From contig NZ_CP159253.1 of assembly GCF_040438645.1 (NCBI RefSeq), positions 4,702,501 through 4,766,500 of the forward strand: a stretch of DNA of 64,000 nucleotides, given 5' to 3'. Under the pieces are notes generated by a model, which saw only the letters and a list, made by a program, of their open reading frames with translations, had not been told where the DNA came from and searched no databases. Of this stretch, positions 26,085 through 38,326 are shown piece by piece (position 1 is the stretch's first letter; the number at the start of each line of letters is the position of its first letter). The DNA comes from Mesorhizobium sp. WSM2240. GTDB lineage: Bacteria; Pseudomonadota; Alphaproteobacteria; Rhizobiales; Rhizobiaceae. Made by a program: the position numbers and the translations under genes.

Positions 26085-26812
26085 TGGCTACGAAAGCGTT
26101 GCTGCAGGTCGAGGGCGTGCAGACCTACTATGGCAATATCCGCGCGCTGAACGGTGTCAACGTGTCGGTCACCGAGGGCGAGATCGTCGCCTTGATCGGC
26201 GCCAACGGCGCCGGCAAGTCGACGCTGATGATGACGATTTTCGGCAGCCCGCGGGCGCGGTCCGGCAGGATCACCTTCTCCGGGACTGACATCACGGAGA
26301 TGCCGACCCACGAGATAGCACGCATGCGTATTGCGCAATCGCCGGAAGGGCGGCGCATCTTTCCGCGCATGACCGTCATGGAAAACCTCCAGATGGGTGC
26401 GAGCCTCGACAATCTGAAGTTTTTCAACGAGGACGCGGAGAAGGTGTTCACGCTGTTTCCGCGCCTCAAGGAGCGCATCGCCCAGCGCGGCGGCACGCTT
26501 TCGGGCGGCGAGCAGCAGATGCTGTCGATCGGCCGCGCCCTGATGGCCAGGCCCAAGCTACTGCTGCTCGATGAGCCATCGCTCGGGCTGGCGCCGCTGA
26601 TCGTGAAGCAGATTTTCGACGCGATCCGTGAACTCAACAAGACCGAGGGATTGACCGTGTTCCTGGTCGAGCAGAACGCGTTCGGTGCCTTGAAGCTCGC
26701 CAATCGCGGCTACGTCATGGTCAACGGCAACGTTACGCTCAGCGGTTCCGGCGCGGAGCTTCTCGCAAATCCGGACGTGCGGGCAGCCTATCTCGAGGGC
26801 GGGCGGCACTAG
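26084..26812 (+). CDS. livF: Branched-chain amino-acid ABC transporter ATP-binding protein LivF
   Basis: The 242-residue ATPase has Walker A GANGAGKST, signature LSGGEQQML and Walker B LLLLDEPSLGLAP, as in LivF. Its ATG overlaps the last base of the livG stop codon, giving tight coupling. It would pair with the ATPase half of LivG to power LivHM. Unlike LivG it has no C-terminal extension. Confidence 0.95.
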   Translation: MATKALLQVEGVQTYYGNIRALNGVNVSVTEGEIVALIGANGAGKSTLMMTIFGSPRARSGRITFSGTDITEMPTHEIARMRIAQSPEGRRIFPRMTVMENLQMGASLDNLKFFNEDAEKVFTLFPRLKERIAQRGGTLSGGEQQMLSIGRALMARPKLLLLDEPSLGLAPLIVKQIFDAIRELNKTEGLTVFLVEQNAFGALKLANRGYVMVNGNVTLSGSGAELLANPDVRAAYLEGGRH

Positions 26813-26901
26813 ACGATGTTGCGGGGGCGGAAAGCGCCTTCCGCAGCTAACTGAAAACAGAAAGATGGACAGCGCCCAAGGCTGTCTGGAGGTTGGCGAA
26901 A

Positions 26902-27249
26902 ATGCAGGGAATTCTCTACGAGGAACCTTCGGTCTGGCAGTTCTTCTTCGTCACCTGTCTGCTCGGCGGCTGGGCGGCCTGGATGACCGGCAGGGCCTGC
27001 GCCCAGACCTGGCGGCCGATGCCCGCTCTCGTCATGTATCTCCTGCTGCTCGGCATCGCTGTGCGCTTTATTCATCATGCCCTCTTCGACGGCACGATGT
27101 TCAGCCTGCACTACTACATCGTCGACGCAATCGTTCTGCTGATTATCGGTATTCTTGGCTACCAATACACGCGCACCAACCAGATGGTGACGCAGTATCA
27201 CTGGCTATACGAGCGGGCATCGCTGCTGAGTTGGAAGCCGAAAGGTTAA
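26902..27249 (+). CDS. Small membrane protein of the liv operon (DUF6867-like)
   Basis: The 115-residue protein has about three hydrophobic segments (FFFVTCLLGGWAAWMTG, ALVMYLLLLGIAVRF, IVDAIVLLIIGILGYQY) and ends in a short cytosolic tail. I associate it with DUF6867, found next to liv ABC genes in Rhizobiales. ATG 26902 is preferred to TTG 26893. It lies 89 bp after livF and before the binding-protein gene, so it is probably part of the transport locus, perhaps as an accessory subunit. No function is known. Confidence 0.8.
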   Translation: MQGILYEEPSVWQFFFVTCLLGGWAAWMTGRACAQTWRPMPALVMYLLLLGIAVRFIHHALFDGTMFSLHYYIVDAIVLLIIGILGYQYTRTNQMVTQYHWLYERASLLSWKPKG

Positions 27250-27395
27250 GCTTAATCATGAACAAGACGTAACTCTCTGCCGAGGTGAATCGGCGTGACA
27301 AGCGCCTGAAAATCGGCAAAGTAGCGCTTTCTGCGATATGGGTGGGCATCGCATGAAAGCTTCATCCAGCCCGCTCAGCTAATGGGAGTGTTTCA

Positions 27396-28511
27396 ATGAA
27401 AAAGTCACTTTTGTCCGCTGTTGCACTGACCGCCCTCGTGGCGTTCAGCGGCAGCGCGTGGGCGGACATCATCATCGGCGTCGCCGGCCCGATCACTGGC
27501 CCGAATGCCGCTTTCGGCGCTCAGCTCCAGAAGGGCGCCGAGCAGGCGGCCGCCGACATCAATGCCGCGGGAGGCATTAACGGCGAGCAGATCAAGGTCG
27601 TCGTCGGCGACGACGTCTCCGATCCGAAGCAGGGTATTTCGGTTGCCAACAAGTTCGTTGCCGATGGCGTCAAGTTTGTTGTCGGTCACTTCAACTCCGG
27701 CGTCTCGATCCCCGCGTCGGAAGTCTATGCCGAAAACGGCATCATGCAGATCACGCCTGCCTCGACCAACCCGCAATTCACCGAACGCGGCCTGTGGAAC
27801 ACCTTCCGCACCTGCGGTCGCGACGATCAGCAGGGCAAGGTTGCCGGCGACTATCTCGCCGCCAACTTCAAGGACGCCAAGGTCGCCATCATCCACGACA
27901 AGACTCCTTACGGCCAGGGCCTTGCGGACGAGACCAAGAAGGCAGCCAACGCCGCCGGCGTCACTGAAGCCATGTATGAAGGCGTCAATGTCGGCGACAA
28001 GGACTTCTCGGCGCTGATAGCCAAGATGAAGGAAGCCGGTGTCACCGTCGTTTACTGGGGCGGCCTGCACACCGAAGCCGGCCTGATCATGCGCCAGCTG
28101 GCCGACCAGGGGCTGGACGCTACCTTTATGTCGGGCGACGGCATCGTGTCGAACGAGCTCGCTTCCATCGCAGGCGACGCGGTCGACGGCACGCTGATGA
28201 CGTTCGCGCCCGATCCGCGCAAGAACCCGAACGCGAAGGAACTCGTCGAGAAGTTCCGCGCTGCCGGTTTCGAACCGGAAGCCTACACGCTCTACTCCTA
28301 CGCCGCCGTGCAGATCATCGCCGATGCCGCCAAGGCAGCCGGCGAGAACGATCCCATGAAGGTCGCAGAAGCAGCCAAGGCCAATGGCCCGTTCACGACC
28401 GCTATCGGCGAGATCGGCTTCGACGAGAAGGGCGACATCACCCGTCCGGACTACGTGATGTACGAATGGAAGAAGGGTGACGACGGCAAGTACAACTACT
28501 TCGAAATGTAA
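27396..28511 (+). CDS. Branched-chain amino-acid ABC transporter substrate-binding protein
   Basis: The 371-residue periplasmic protein has a Sec signal peptide ([20 protein letters not shown], cleavage after AWA near residue 23) and the LivJ/LivK fold: [19 protein letters not shown] at the mature N-terminus, then [21 protein letters not shown]. It delivers the ligand to LivHMGF. The 146-bp gap before it suggests its own promoter or processing to raise its level above the membrane parts. A strong terminator follows. Ligand specificity cannot be read from sequence alone. Confidence 0.95.
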   Translation: MKKSLLSAVALTALVAFSGSAWADIIIGVAGPITGPNAAFGAQLQKGAEQAAADINAAGGINGEQIKVVVGDDVSDPKQGISVANKFVADGVKFVVGHFNSGVSIPASEVYAENGIMQITPASTNPQFTERGLWNTFRTCGRDDQQGKVAGDYLAANFKDAKVAIIHDKTPYGQGLADETKKAANAAGVTEAMYEGVNVGDKDFSALIAKMKEAGVTVVYWGGLHTEAGLIMRQLADQGLDATFMSGDGIVSNELASIAGDAVDGTLMTFAPDPRKNPNAKELVEKFRAAGFEPEAYTLYSYAAVQIIADAAKAAGENDPMKVAEAAKANGPFTTAIGEIGFDEKGDITRPDYVMYEWKKGDDGKYNYFEM

Positions 28512-28536
28512 GCCGACAAGGCACATCCTGTAAGAG

Positions 28537-28568
28537 ATGCCCGGCGCTTGCGCCGGGCATTTTTTGTT
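28537..28568 (+). terminator. Rho-independent terminator of the liv operon
   Basis: A perfect 11-bp stem, ATGCCCGGCGC (28537-28547) with GCGCCGGGCAT (28550-28560), has a 2-nt loop and is followed by TTTTTGTT. It lies 26 bp after the binding-protein stop codon. Confidence 0.92.
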
Positions 28569-28657
28569 GCGTGCGGCACGGCGTGACGGAAACAAAAGTT
28601 TGCACTGCACCATTTTGGCGATAAGCAGGAGACGTAGCTTCCTTCCGGAGTGCGCCC

Positions 28658-32116
<3,459 letters not shown>

Positions 32117-32224
32117 GGGTCGGCGCCCTCTTTCCCCTGGCCCAACATTTGACCACACCTTCGGGTTGACTCAGCCCTAAACCGATTTAGCTTCCGCCGC
32201 GCCCTCCAACGCCCGGAACTCGCC

Positions 32225-33403
32225 ATGGACGCCACCAACCTGATCGCGACCGCTATCCGAGCCCGCTGGGCGGTCGGCGCGGTATTCTTCGTCAATGGCT
32301 TCCTCACCGGAAGCTGGGCGCCGCAGATTCCGGTGTTCCTCACCCGCCTCGGCATCAGCGAATTCACGCTTGGCCTGCTCATCCTTCTGTTCGGTGCGGG
32401 CGCGATCACGGCGATGACCTGGTGCGGCCACCTGATTTCGCGTTATGGCTCACGGCCGGTGGTGCGATGGTTCGGCGCGATCGGCGCCTTCGGCCTGCTC
32501 GTAGTGGCGGCCGCGCCCAATCTGCCGCTCGCCGCCGCCGCAATGTTCCTGTTCGGCGGCCTGATCGGCGGCATGGACGTCGCCATGAACGCCAATGCGG
32601 TGGAGGTCGAGAAGCGGCTGGGCCGAGCCATCATGTCGTCTTCGCACGGCTTCTGGAGCCTTGGCGGCTTTGCCGGAGGCGGCCTTGGCGGCATCGCCAT
32701 CCAGTCCTGGGGTCACCTCCCCCATGCAGCGGCGGTCACCGTGGTGGCGATCGGGATCATGGCGTGGGCGCTCAGCCGCCTCATCGCCGAGCAAAGACCG
32801 CTGGCGCATGAGCACCACAAATTCACGCTGCCGAAGAACCCGCTGATCTATCTGGTCGGTGTGGTGGCGCTGTTCTCGATGGTGCCGGAAGGCGCGGTGC
32901 TCGACTGGGCGGCGCTCTACCTGCACCAGGAACTGGGCGCCGACCTCGCCACCGCCGGCTTCGCCTTTGCTTTCTTCGCCGGCACCATGGCCATCATTCG
33001 TTTCCTGGGTGACGCGGTCCGGAACCGCTTCGGCGCGGTGACGACGCTGCGTGTATCCAGCCTGATCGCGGCGGCGGGCATGTTGGTGGCGGGCCTGTCG
33101 CCCTGGCCGTGGTTGACCATCGCTGCGTTCGCCTTTTGCGGCCTCGGCGTCGCCAATATGGTGCCGATCGCGTTTTCCGCCGCCGGCAACCAGCCGGGCA
33201 CGTCTCCCGGGGCAGGGATGAGTGTGGTGACGACAATGGGCTATTCGGGCCTGCTCGTCGCCCCTTCGGCCATCGGTTTCGTCGGCGAGCGCACCGGCTT
33301 CGGGCCGGTCTTCATCGCCTTGGCGGGCCTTTTAATCGTTGTCTGCCTGATGGCTGGACTGGCGCGCACTGCCGATTTCGCGCCGGCGCAACCGGCCGAA
33401 TGA
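32225..33403 (+). CDS. MFS transporter
   Basis: The 392-residue protein has about twelve hydrophobic segments and major facilitator features, including glycine-rich helices FVNGFLTGSWAPQIPVF and FGGLIGGMDVAMNANAVEVEKRLGRAIMSSSHG. Those segments resemble the FucP/YbjJ-like group of sugar or unknown-solute permeases. There is no catabolic gene beside it, so the substrate cannot be guessed. A perfect terminator lies 14 bp after its stop codon. Confidence 0.88.
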   Translation: MDATNLIATAIRARWAVGAVFFVNGFLTGSWAPQIPVFLTRLGISEFTLGLLILLFGAGAITAMTWCGHLISRYGSRPVVRWFGAIGAFGLLVVAAAPNLPLAAAAMFLFGGLIGGMDVAMNANAVEVEKRLGRAIMSSSHGFWSLGGFAGGGLGGIAIQSWGHLPHAAAVTVVAIGIMAWALSRLIAEQRPLAHEHHKFTLPKNPLIYLVGVVALFSMVPEGAVLDWAALYLHQELGADLATAGFAFAFFAGTMAIIRFLGDAVRNRFGAVTTLRVSSLIAAAGMLVAGLSPWPWLTIAAFAFCGLGVANMVPIAFSAAGNQPGTSPGAGMSVVTTMGYSGLLVAPSAIGFVGERTGFGPVFIALAGLLIVVCLMAGLARTADFAPAQPAE

Positions 33404-33417
33404 ATTCAGTGAACGAC

Positions 33418-33454
33418 AAATGAAACAGGCGCCGCAGCGGCGCCTGTTTCATTT
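33418..33454. terminator. Bidirectional terminator between the MFS gene and the DUF3309 gene
   Basis: A perfect 17-bp stem (33418-33434 with 33438-33454) closes a 3-nt loop. The GC core CAGGCGCCG / CGGCGCCTG is flanked by AAATGAAA and TTTCATTT. It serves two convergent genes. Confidence 0.88.
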
Positions 33455-33461
33455 GATTACG

Positions 33462-33620
33462 TCAGATCCGCCCCATCAAAAGCAGGATCAAAAGCACCAC
33501 CAGAATAAGACCGACGATGCCGGAGGGTCCATAGCCCCAGCTGCGCGAATACGGCCACGCGGGCACGGCGCCTATCAGGATAAGAATGAGAATGATGATC
33601 AAAATGGTCGTCAGTGTCAT
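33462..33620 (-). CDS. DUF3309 family micro-protein, single membrane-rich peptide
   Basis: A 52-residue frame starts at ATG 33620 behind GAGGGA on the minus strand. It reads MTLTTILIIILILILIGAVP, then AWPYSRSWGYGPSGI, then VGLILVVLLILLLMGRI. Two hydrophobic helices flank a conserved WGYGPSG turn, the signature of DUF3309 proteins common in Proteobacteria. No function is known; it is likely an inner-membrane protein. The gene is easily missed because of its size, and a longer frame overlaps it in another register. It is convergent with the MFS gene. Confidence 0.88.
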   Translation of the reverse strand: MTLTTILIIILILILIGAVPAWPYSRSWGYGPSGIVGLILVVLLILLLMGRI

Positions 33621-33735
33621 GGCATGTTCCCTCGGAGCGGGTGTTGCAATGAGACAACAATGCGCAATTGGCCCCGCCGGTTCCCGGCGGGGCCTTCCTT
33701 ATCTCACCTGGACCGCTTTCTGACACAGCTTGCGC

Positions 33736-36700
33736 CTATTCCGCGGCTTTCGGGAAAGCGACCTCGCCTGGAATTGCAACCGGCTTGGCGGCTGCCGGTG
33801 TTTCGGCCTTTCCGCTGCGGCGGAACAGCCGGGAGATCCAGCCGGGCTTGCCCTTCCTGTGGGTCTCGCGGGTGAACACCATGAGCATCGACGGCGTCAC
33901 GATCAGGGTCAGCACGGTCGCGAAGGACAGGCCGAACACGATCGCCGACGACAGCGCAATCCACCACTGGGTCGAGGGCGCATTGATCGTCGTCTCGTGA
34001 TGGAAAATCTCCAGCCCGAGACCGAAAGCGATAGGCAGCACGCCGAGAATGGCCGACAGCGCCGTCAGCACCACCGGACGGGCACGCTCGCGGCAGGTTT
34101 GGAGCACGGCGTCGTATTTGCTCCAGCCCTCTTCGCGGAGACGGTCGTAGGTGTCGATCAGCACGATGTTGTTGTTAACAACGACCCCGGCAAGCGCGAT
34201 GACCCCGATGCCCGACATCACGATCACGAAAGCCTGACCCGTTAACATCATGCCGAGCAGCGCGCCGATCGTCGCCATGATGACGCAGGAAAGCACAAGC
34301 AGGACGCTGGTGAATTTGTTGAACTGCGCCAGCAGTACGATGAAGATCAGGAAGATCGCCGCGCCGAAGGCGTTGCTCAGGAAGGCGCTGGCCTCCTCGC
34401 TGTCTTCGTTGGAACCGGCCAGCTTCCAGTCGATGCCGGGCAAGGTCATGCCGCCGACGACATTAGAGACCTCGGCCTGGACAGCCGCGACTTGAAAGCC
34501 GGATGCAACGTTGCCCTGAATGGTGATCGTTCGCTTGCCGTCGATGCGGTTCAGGATGCCCGTGGTCTTTTCCGCCTTGCGCGAGACGAAGTTCGAGATC
34601 GGCACGGAACCTTGCGCCGTCTCTACCCTGAGCTGGTCGAGCGTCGCCAGGGTACGGCGGTCCTCGGGCAGGCGCAGGCGGATGTCTACCGCATCGTCAA
34701 CTCCGGCCGGCCGATAGTCGGTCAGTTTCAGGCCGGTGGTGACGAGTTGCACGACGGTGCCGACGGATGTCGGGCTGATACCGTATTGCGCCGCCTTCGA
34801 GCGGTCGACCTCCAGCGCCCAGTCGACGCCGGGCGGCGGCAGGCCGTCCGAAACGTCGATCACGCCCGGAACCTTCTTGACCGCCTCCGCGACTTCGGCC
34901 GCCCTCTCGTTCAGGCCTTCGGGATTGACCGCCGAGAGCTGCACCTGGATTGGCTTGCCGGTCGGCGGGCCGGCATCCGGCACACGGACCTCGATATCGA
35001 CGCCGGGAATGCCGGCCATGGCCACGCGCAATTCGTCCAGTATCTGGTGCGCGGACTTGCGCTCGCGCCAGTCGACGAATTCGTACTGGATCACGCCGAT
35101 CACGTCTTCCGGGATGTCGGCGCCGCCGCCTCGCGTCTTGCCGACCCGAGTGTAGACCGATGTGATGCCCGGCCAGCCGAGGATGCGCCTTTCCGCCTCG
35201 CGCGTGGCGGTATCCATCTCCTCGAGGGACAGGTTGCCGCGCGCATGCACGTAGAGCAGGCCGTAGTCGGGCTCGACGGTGGGGAAGAACTCAACGCCCG
35301 CGCCGTATTTCGAATAGGCGACCGGCACCGCAACCAGCAGCGCAAGCGTCAACACCAGCACCGTCTTGGGGTATTGTACGGCGCGCTTGACGACCGCCAT
35401 GTAGGCGCCGTCGCGTTGGTCGTTCTCATCGTGCAGCGGCGCCTTGGCGAACAGGGCGCCGATGGTCGGCGCGAAGATCAGTGCGTAGGCCATGGAGGCC
35501 GTCAGCGTGACGATCAGCGTGATCGGCAGGTATTTCATGAAATCGCCGATGATGCCCGGCCAGAACAGCAGCGGCGAGAAAGCCGCGATCCGGGTCATGG
35601 TCGCGGCAATAACCGGACCTGCCATGCGCTTGGCGGCAAGTTCGAAAGCCTGCTCCTTCGCCATGCCTTCCGACATACGCCGCTCGGCGAACTCGGTGAC
35701 GATGATTGCGTCGTCCACCAGCATGCCGACCGCCAGGATCAGGCTGAACAGCACGATCATATTGATGGTGTAGCCCATCAGCGCCAACGCCAGTATGCCC
35801 ATCAGGAACGAGGACGGGATGGCGAGGCCGATAAGCAGCGATGCGCGGCCCGACAGCGCGTACAGGATAACGATGAAGACCAGGATCACCGCAATGATGA
35901 CGTGGTTCTGCAAGTCGTTGAGAAGCTGGTTGACGAAGACGGACTTGTCCTGCGTGTAAGTGACTTCGGTACCTTCCGGCATGCTCTTCACGAACTCGTC
36001 GGCGACCTTCTTGGCGCCTTCAATGGTATCTACCACGTTGGCGCCGATGCGCTTCTTGACCTCGATGGCTATAGCCGGCTTACCGTCGAGCCGCGTGATC
36101 GTTTCCGCGTCCTTGAAGGTGGACCGGACCAGGGCGAGGTCCTGCACGCGCACCACGGCGTTCTGCCCGGCGACGACAGGCAGGTTGGCGACGTCCAGCG
36201 GCGTCTCGATCAGGGCCGGGATCTTGATGGCATATTTGCCCTCCGAGCCTTCGATCGCGCCGGCGGCGACCAGGCTATTGGACGCGCCTATGCCCTGGAT
36301 CAACTGCTCGAGCTGCAGCCCGTAGGACGAAAGCTTGGCCGGATCGATGATCGCTTCGACAAGCTCTTCGCGCGATCCCTGTATGACCCCCTCGAGCACG
36401 CCCGGCACTTCCTCGATGCGGTCGCGCAAGGCCTTGGCGGCCGTCGTCAGCGCCCGCTCGGGCACATTGCCCGACAGAGTCACGACAAGGACGGGAAATT
36501 CCGAGATGTTGACCTCGTTGACGGTCGGCTCCTCGACGCCCTCGGGCAAATCGGGCTTTGCGTCCTGCACCTTGTTGCGGGTGTCGATGAGGGCGTCGCC
36601 GAGGTCGGTCGAAGGATCGAATTCAACCAGAACATATCCGCCGCCTTCATAGGCGGCGGACTTCATCTCTTTCAGCCCCTTGAGATTCTTGAGCTGGGAT

Positions 36701-36903
36701 TCCACCGGCCTGAGCAGCAGGCGCTCGGAATCCTCGGGCGAGATCCCCTGGTAGACGAGGCTCACATACATGATCGGAATGGCGACGTCGGGTTCCGCCT
36801 CCTTGGGCACCGACTGATAGGCAACCGCCCCCGCGATCACCATGAACAGCAGGACCGAAAGCGTCAGACGTGCATTGCGTATCGCAAGCTTGACTATGTC
36901 CAT
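33736..36903 (-). CDS. RND efflux permease subunit (HAE1-like)
   Basis: The 1055-residue protein is a resistance-nodulation-division inner-membrane pump with two repeats, each a membrane helix, a large periplasmic loop and further helices (first helix after MDIVKLAIRNARLTLSVLL). The fourth-helix region LAVGMLVDDAIIVTEFAERRMSEG contains the paired aspartates of the proton relay. I use ATG 36903, 4 bp after the stop of the upstream adaptor gene. The two form an operon without an outer-membrane factor, so a TolC-type protein encoded elsewhere is presumably used. The substrate is unknown. Confidence 0.93.
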   Translation of the reverse strand: MDIVKLAIRNARLTLSVLLFMVIAGAVAYQSVPKEAEPDVAIPIMYVSLVYQGISPEDSERLLLRPVESQLKNLKGLKEMKSAAYEGGGYVLVEFDPSTDLGDALIDTRNKVQDAKPDLPEGVEEPTVNEVNISEFPVLVVTLSGNVPERALTTAAKALRDRIEEVPGVLEGVIQGSREELVEAIIDPAKLSSYGLQLEQLIQGIGASNSLVAAGAIEGSEGKYAIKIPALIETPLDVANLPVVAGQNAVVRVQDLALVRSTFKDAETITRLDGKPAIAIEVKKRIGANVVDTIEGAKKVADEFVKSMPEGTEVTYTQDKSVFVNQLLNDLQNHVIIAVILVFIVILYALSGRASLLIGLAIPSSFLMGILALALMGYTINMIVLFSLILAVGMLVDDAIIVTEFAERRMSEGMAKEQAFELAAKRMAGPVIAATMTRIAAFSPLLFWPGIIGDFMKYLPITLIVTLTASMAYALIFAPTIGALFAKAPLHDENDQRDGAYMAVVKRAVQYPKTVLVLTLALLVAVPVAYSKYGAGVEFFPTVEPDYGLLYVHARGNLSLEEMDTATREAERRILGWPGITSVYTRVGKTRGGGADIPEDVIGVIQYEFVDWRERKSAHQILDELRVAMAGIPGVDIEVRVPDAGPPTGKPIQVQLSAVNPEGLNERAAEVAEAVKKVPGVIDVSDGLPPPGVDWALEVDRSKAAQYGISPTSVGTVVQLVTTGLKLTDYRPAGVDDAVDIRLRLPEDRRTLATLDQLRVETAQGSVPISNFVSRKAEKTTGILNRIDGKRTITIQGNVASGFQVAAVQAEVSNVVGGMTLPGIDWKLAGSNEDSEEASAFLSNAFGAAIFLIFIVLLAQFNKFTSVLLVLSCVIMATIGALLGMMLTGQAFVIVMSGIGVIALAGVVVNNNIVLIDTYDRLREEGWSKYDAVLQTCRERARPVVLTALSAILGVLPIAFGLGLEIFHHETTINAPSTQWWIALSSAIVFGLSFATVLTLIVTPSMLMVFTRETHRKGKPGWISRLFRRSGKAETPAAAKPVAIPGEVAFPKAAE

Positions 36904-36907
36904 TGGA

Positions 36908-38041
36908 TTACTGCGTCCCACCCTGGGCTTCGCCGACGAGCTTGTTGATCGCCTCCTGATCGGCTTCGACCGGCTTCACCGTGTCGCCCTCGGTGACGAG
37001 ATCCTGCCCGGCGACGATGACGCGGGCATCGGCCGGAATCCCGCCAAGCACCAGGCCCTTCGGCGTGTCGTCGACGAGATCGATCGGGAAGAACACGACC
37101 TTATCATCTTTGTCGACGGCTCGTATGCCAAGATCGCCGGCGCCTGAGAGCGTGACGACGGAGCGCGGCAGAACCACCGCGTCAGTGCGCTCGGCGAGCA
37201 GCTTGATCTCGGCTGTCATGCCGGCCGGCAGCTCCTTGTTCTCGTTGGGAATTGCAACTTCGATGCGGAAGGTGCGGGTCGCAGACGAAGCATCGCGGCT
37301 GATGTACCGCAACGTGCCGGTCACGGTCGTGCCGTCGACCAGCCGAATTTCCGCCGTGTCGCCGAGTTTCAGGTAGCGCAGATCGCGTTCGCTCACCTCG
37401 CCGATGGCGAGCAACGGGTCGAGGTTGATCAGCGTCGCCACCTCGGCGCCCGCCAGGATGGTGCTGCCGGGCTGGACGGGAACCCGATCGACAACGCCGT
37501 TGTAGGGAGCGTACATCTCGTACTGGGCAAGCTCGGCTTTGGCGCTCTCCAGCTGCGACTTGGCCGTAGCCAGCGCGGCGCGCGCCTGGTCGGCCTGGAG
37601 CTTGGGCGCGTTGCCACCCCCCACCAGCCGCTCGGCGGCGTCAGCCTCGGCCTGCCGCTGTGCGACCACGGTTTCGGCCGTCCGGACCGCTGCTTCCTTG
37701 TCACGAGCGTCCAGACGCATCACCAGATCGCCGCGCTCGACGCGCTGGCCCTGCTTCACAGGCAGGCTTTCTATGACGCCCATGACGCGGGTGGCGAGCG
37801 TGACGCGCTTCTCCGCATCGGTCTTGCCCGAAACGCGTATCGCGCGTGCATGCTGCACGCGCGGCGGCGTCACCACGGCCACCGTGCGCAACGGCGCTGC
37901 CGGTTGCTCGGCGGCTTCCGTCTTTTTCTCGTCTTCATTGGCGGCGCTGCCCACCGAGGAAAATTCCCCTGTCGCAGTCCAGGCGACAAAACCCGCTAGC
38001 ACAACCAACGCGGCAAGCTTGTGGAACCTGAATCTCGACAT
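36908..38041 (-). CDS. RND efflux periplasmic adaptor (membrane fusion protein)
   Basis: The 377-residue protein begins with a membrane anchor or signal (MSRFRFHKLAALVVLAGFVAW), followed by the adaptor pattern: a biotinyl/lipoyl-like half (VMGVIESLPVKQGQRVERGDLVMRLD), an alpha-helical hairpin rich in Ala and Gln (residues about 115-180), the second lipoyl half (MYAPYNGVVDRVPVQPGSTI) and a beta-barrel. ATG 38041 is chosen because the hydrophobic anchor starts there; the frame is open for 27 further codons upstream. It is the first gene of the operon with the RND permease. Confidence 0.92.
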   Translation of the reverse strand: MSRFRFHKLAALVVLAGFVAWTATGEFSSVGSAANEDEKKTEAAEQPAAPLRTVAVVTPPRVQHARAIRVSGKTDAEKRVTLATRVMGVIESLPVKQGQRVERGDLVMRLDARDKEAAVRTAETVVAQRQAEADAAERLVGGGNAPKLQADQARAALATAKSQLESAKAELAQYEMYAPYNGVVDRVPVQPGSTILAGAEVATLINLDPLLAIGEVSERDLRYLKLGDTAEIRLVDGTTVTGTLRYISRDASSATRTFRIEVAIPNENKELPAGMTAEIKLLAERTDAVVLPRSVVTLSGAGDLGIRAVDKDDKVVFFPIDLVDDTPKGLVLGGIPADARVIVAGQDLVTEGDTVKPVEADQEAINKLVGEAQGGTQ

Positions 38042-38326
38042 TATCGTTTTCCGTTGTCGGGCCGGCCAGACCGCGTCCTGCAAGGGCGCCCCCGATATGG
38101 TATCGCGCCGGGCCATGTTCAATCGCTCCGCGAAGCGACGCTTTGCGGGCGCGCGATACCTACATCAAAGTCGCGCCGCAAAACAGTCAGAAAAATTCAT
38201 GCCACTATCACAGGTAGCATTTTCCTGACATTTCCAGGCCCCGCGCCCGGCCTCCTGACGCGCCGCGATATGCCCCAGATTGCAACCTGCCGGATTGGCA
38301 GCAGGAGTCAGCATGATTCGATGACT

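Noticed and set aside
34492..36948. An open frame of about 818 codons antisense to the RND permease gene.
   Set aside because: It is a high-GC shadow: rich in Arg, Asp, His and Gly with no domain, while the opposite strand has full RND similarity.
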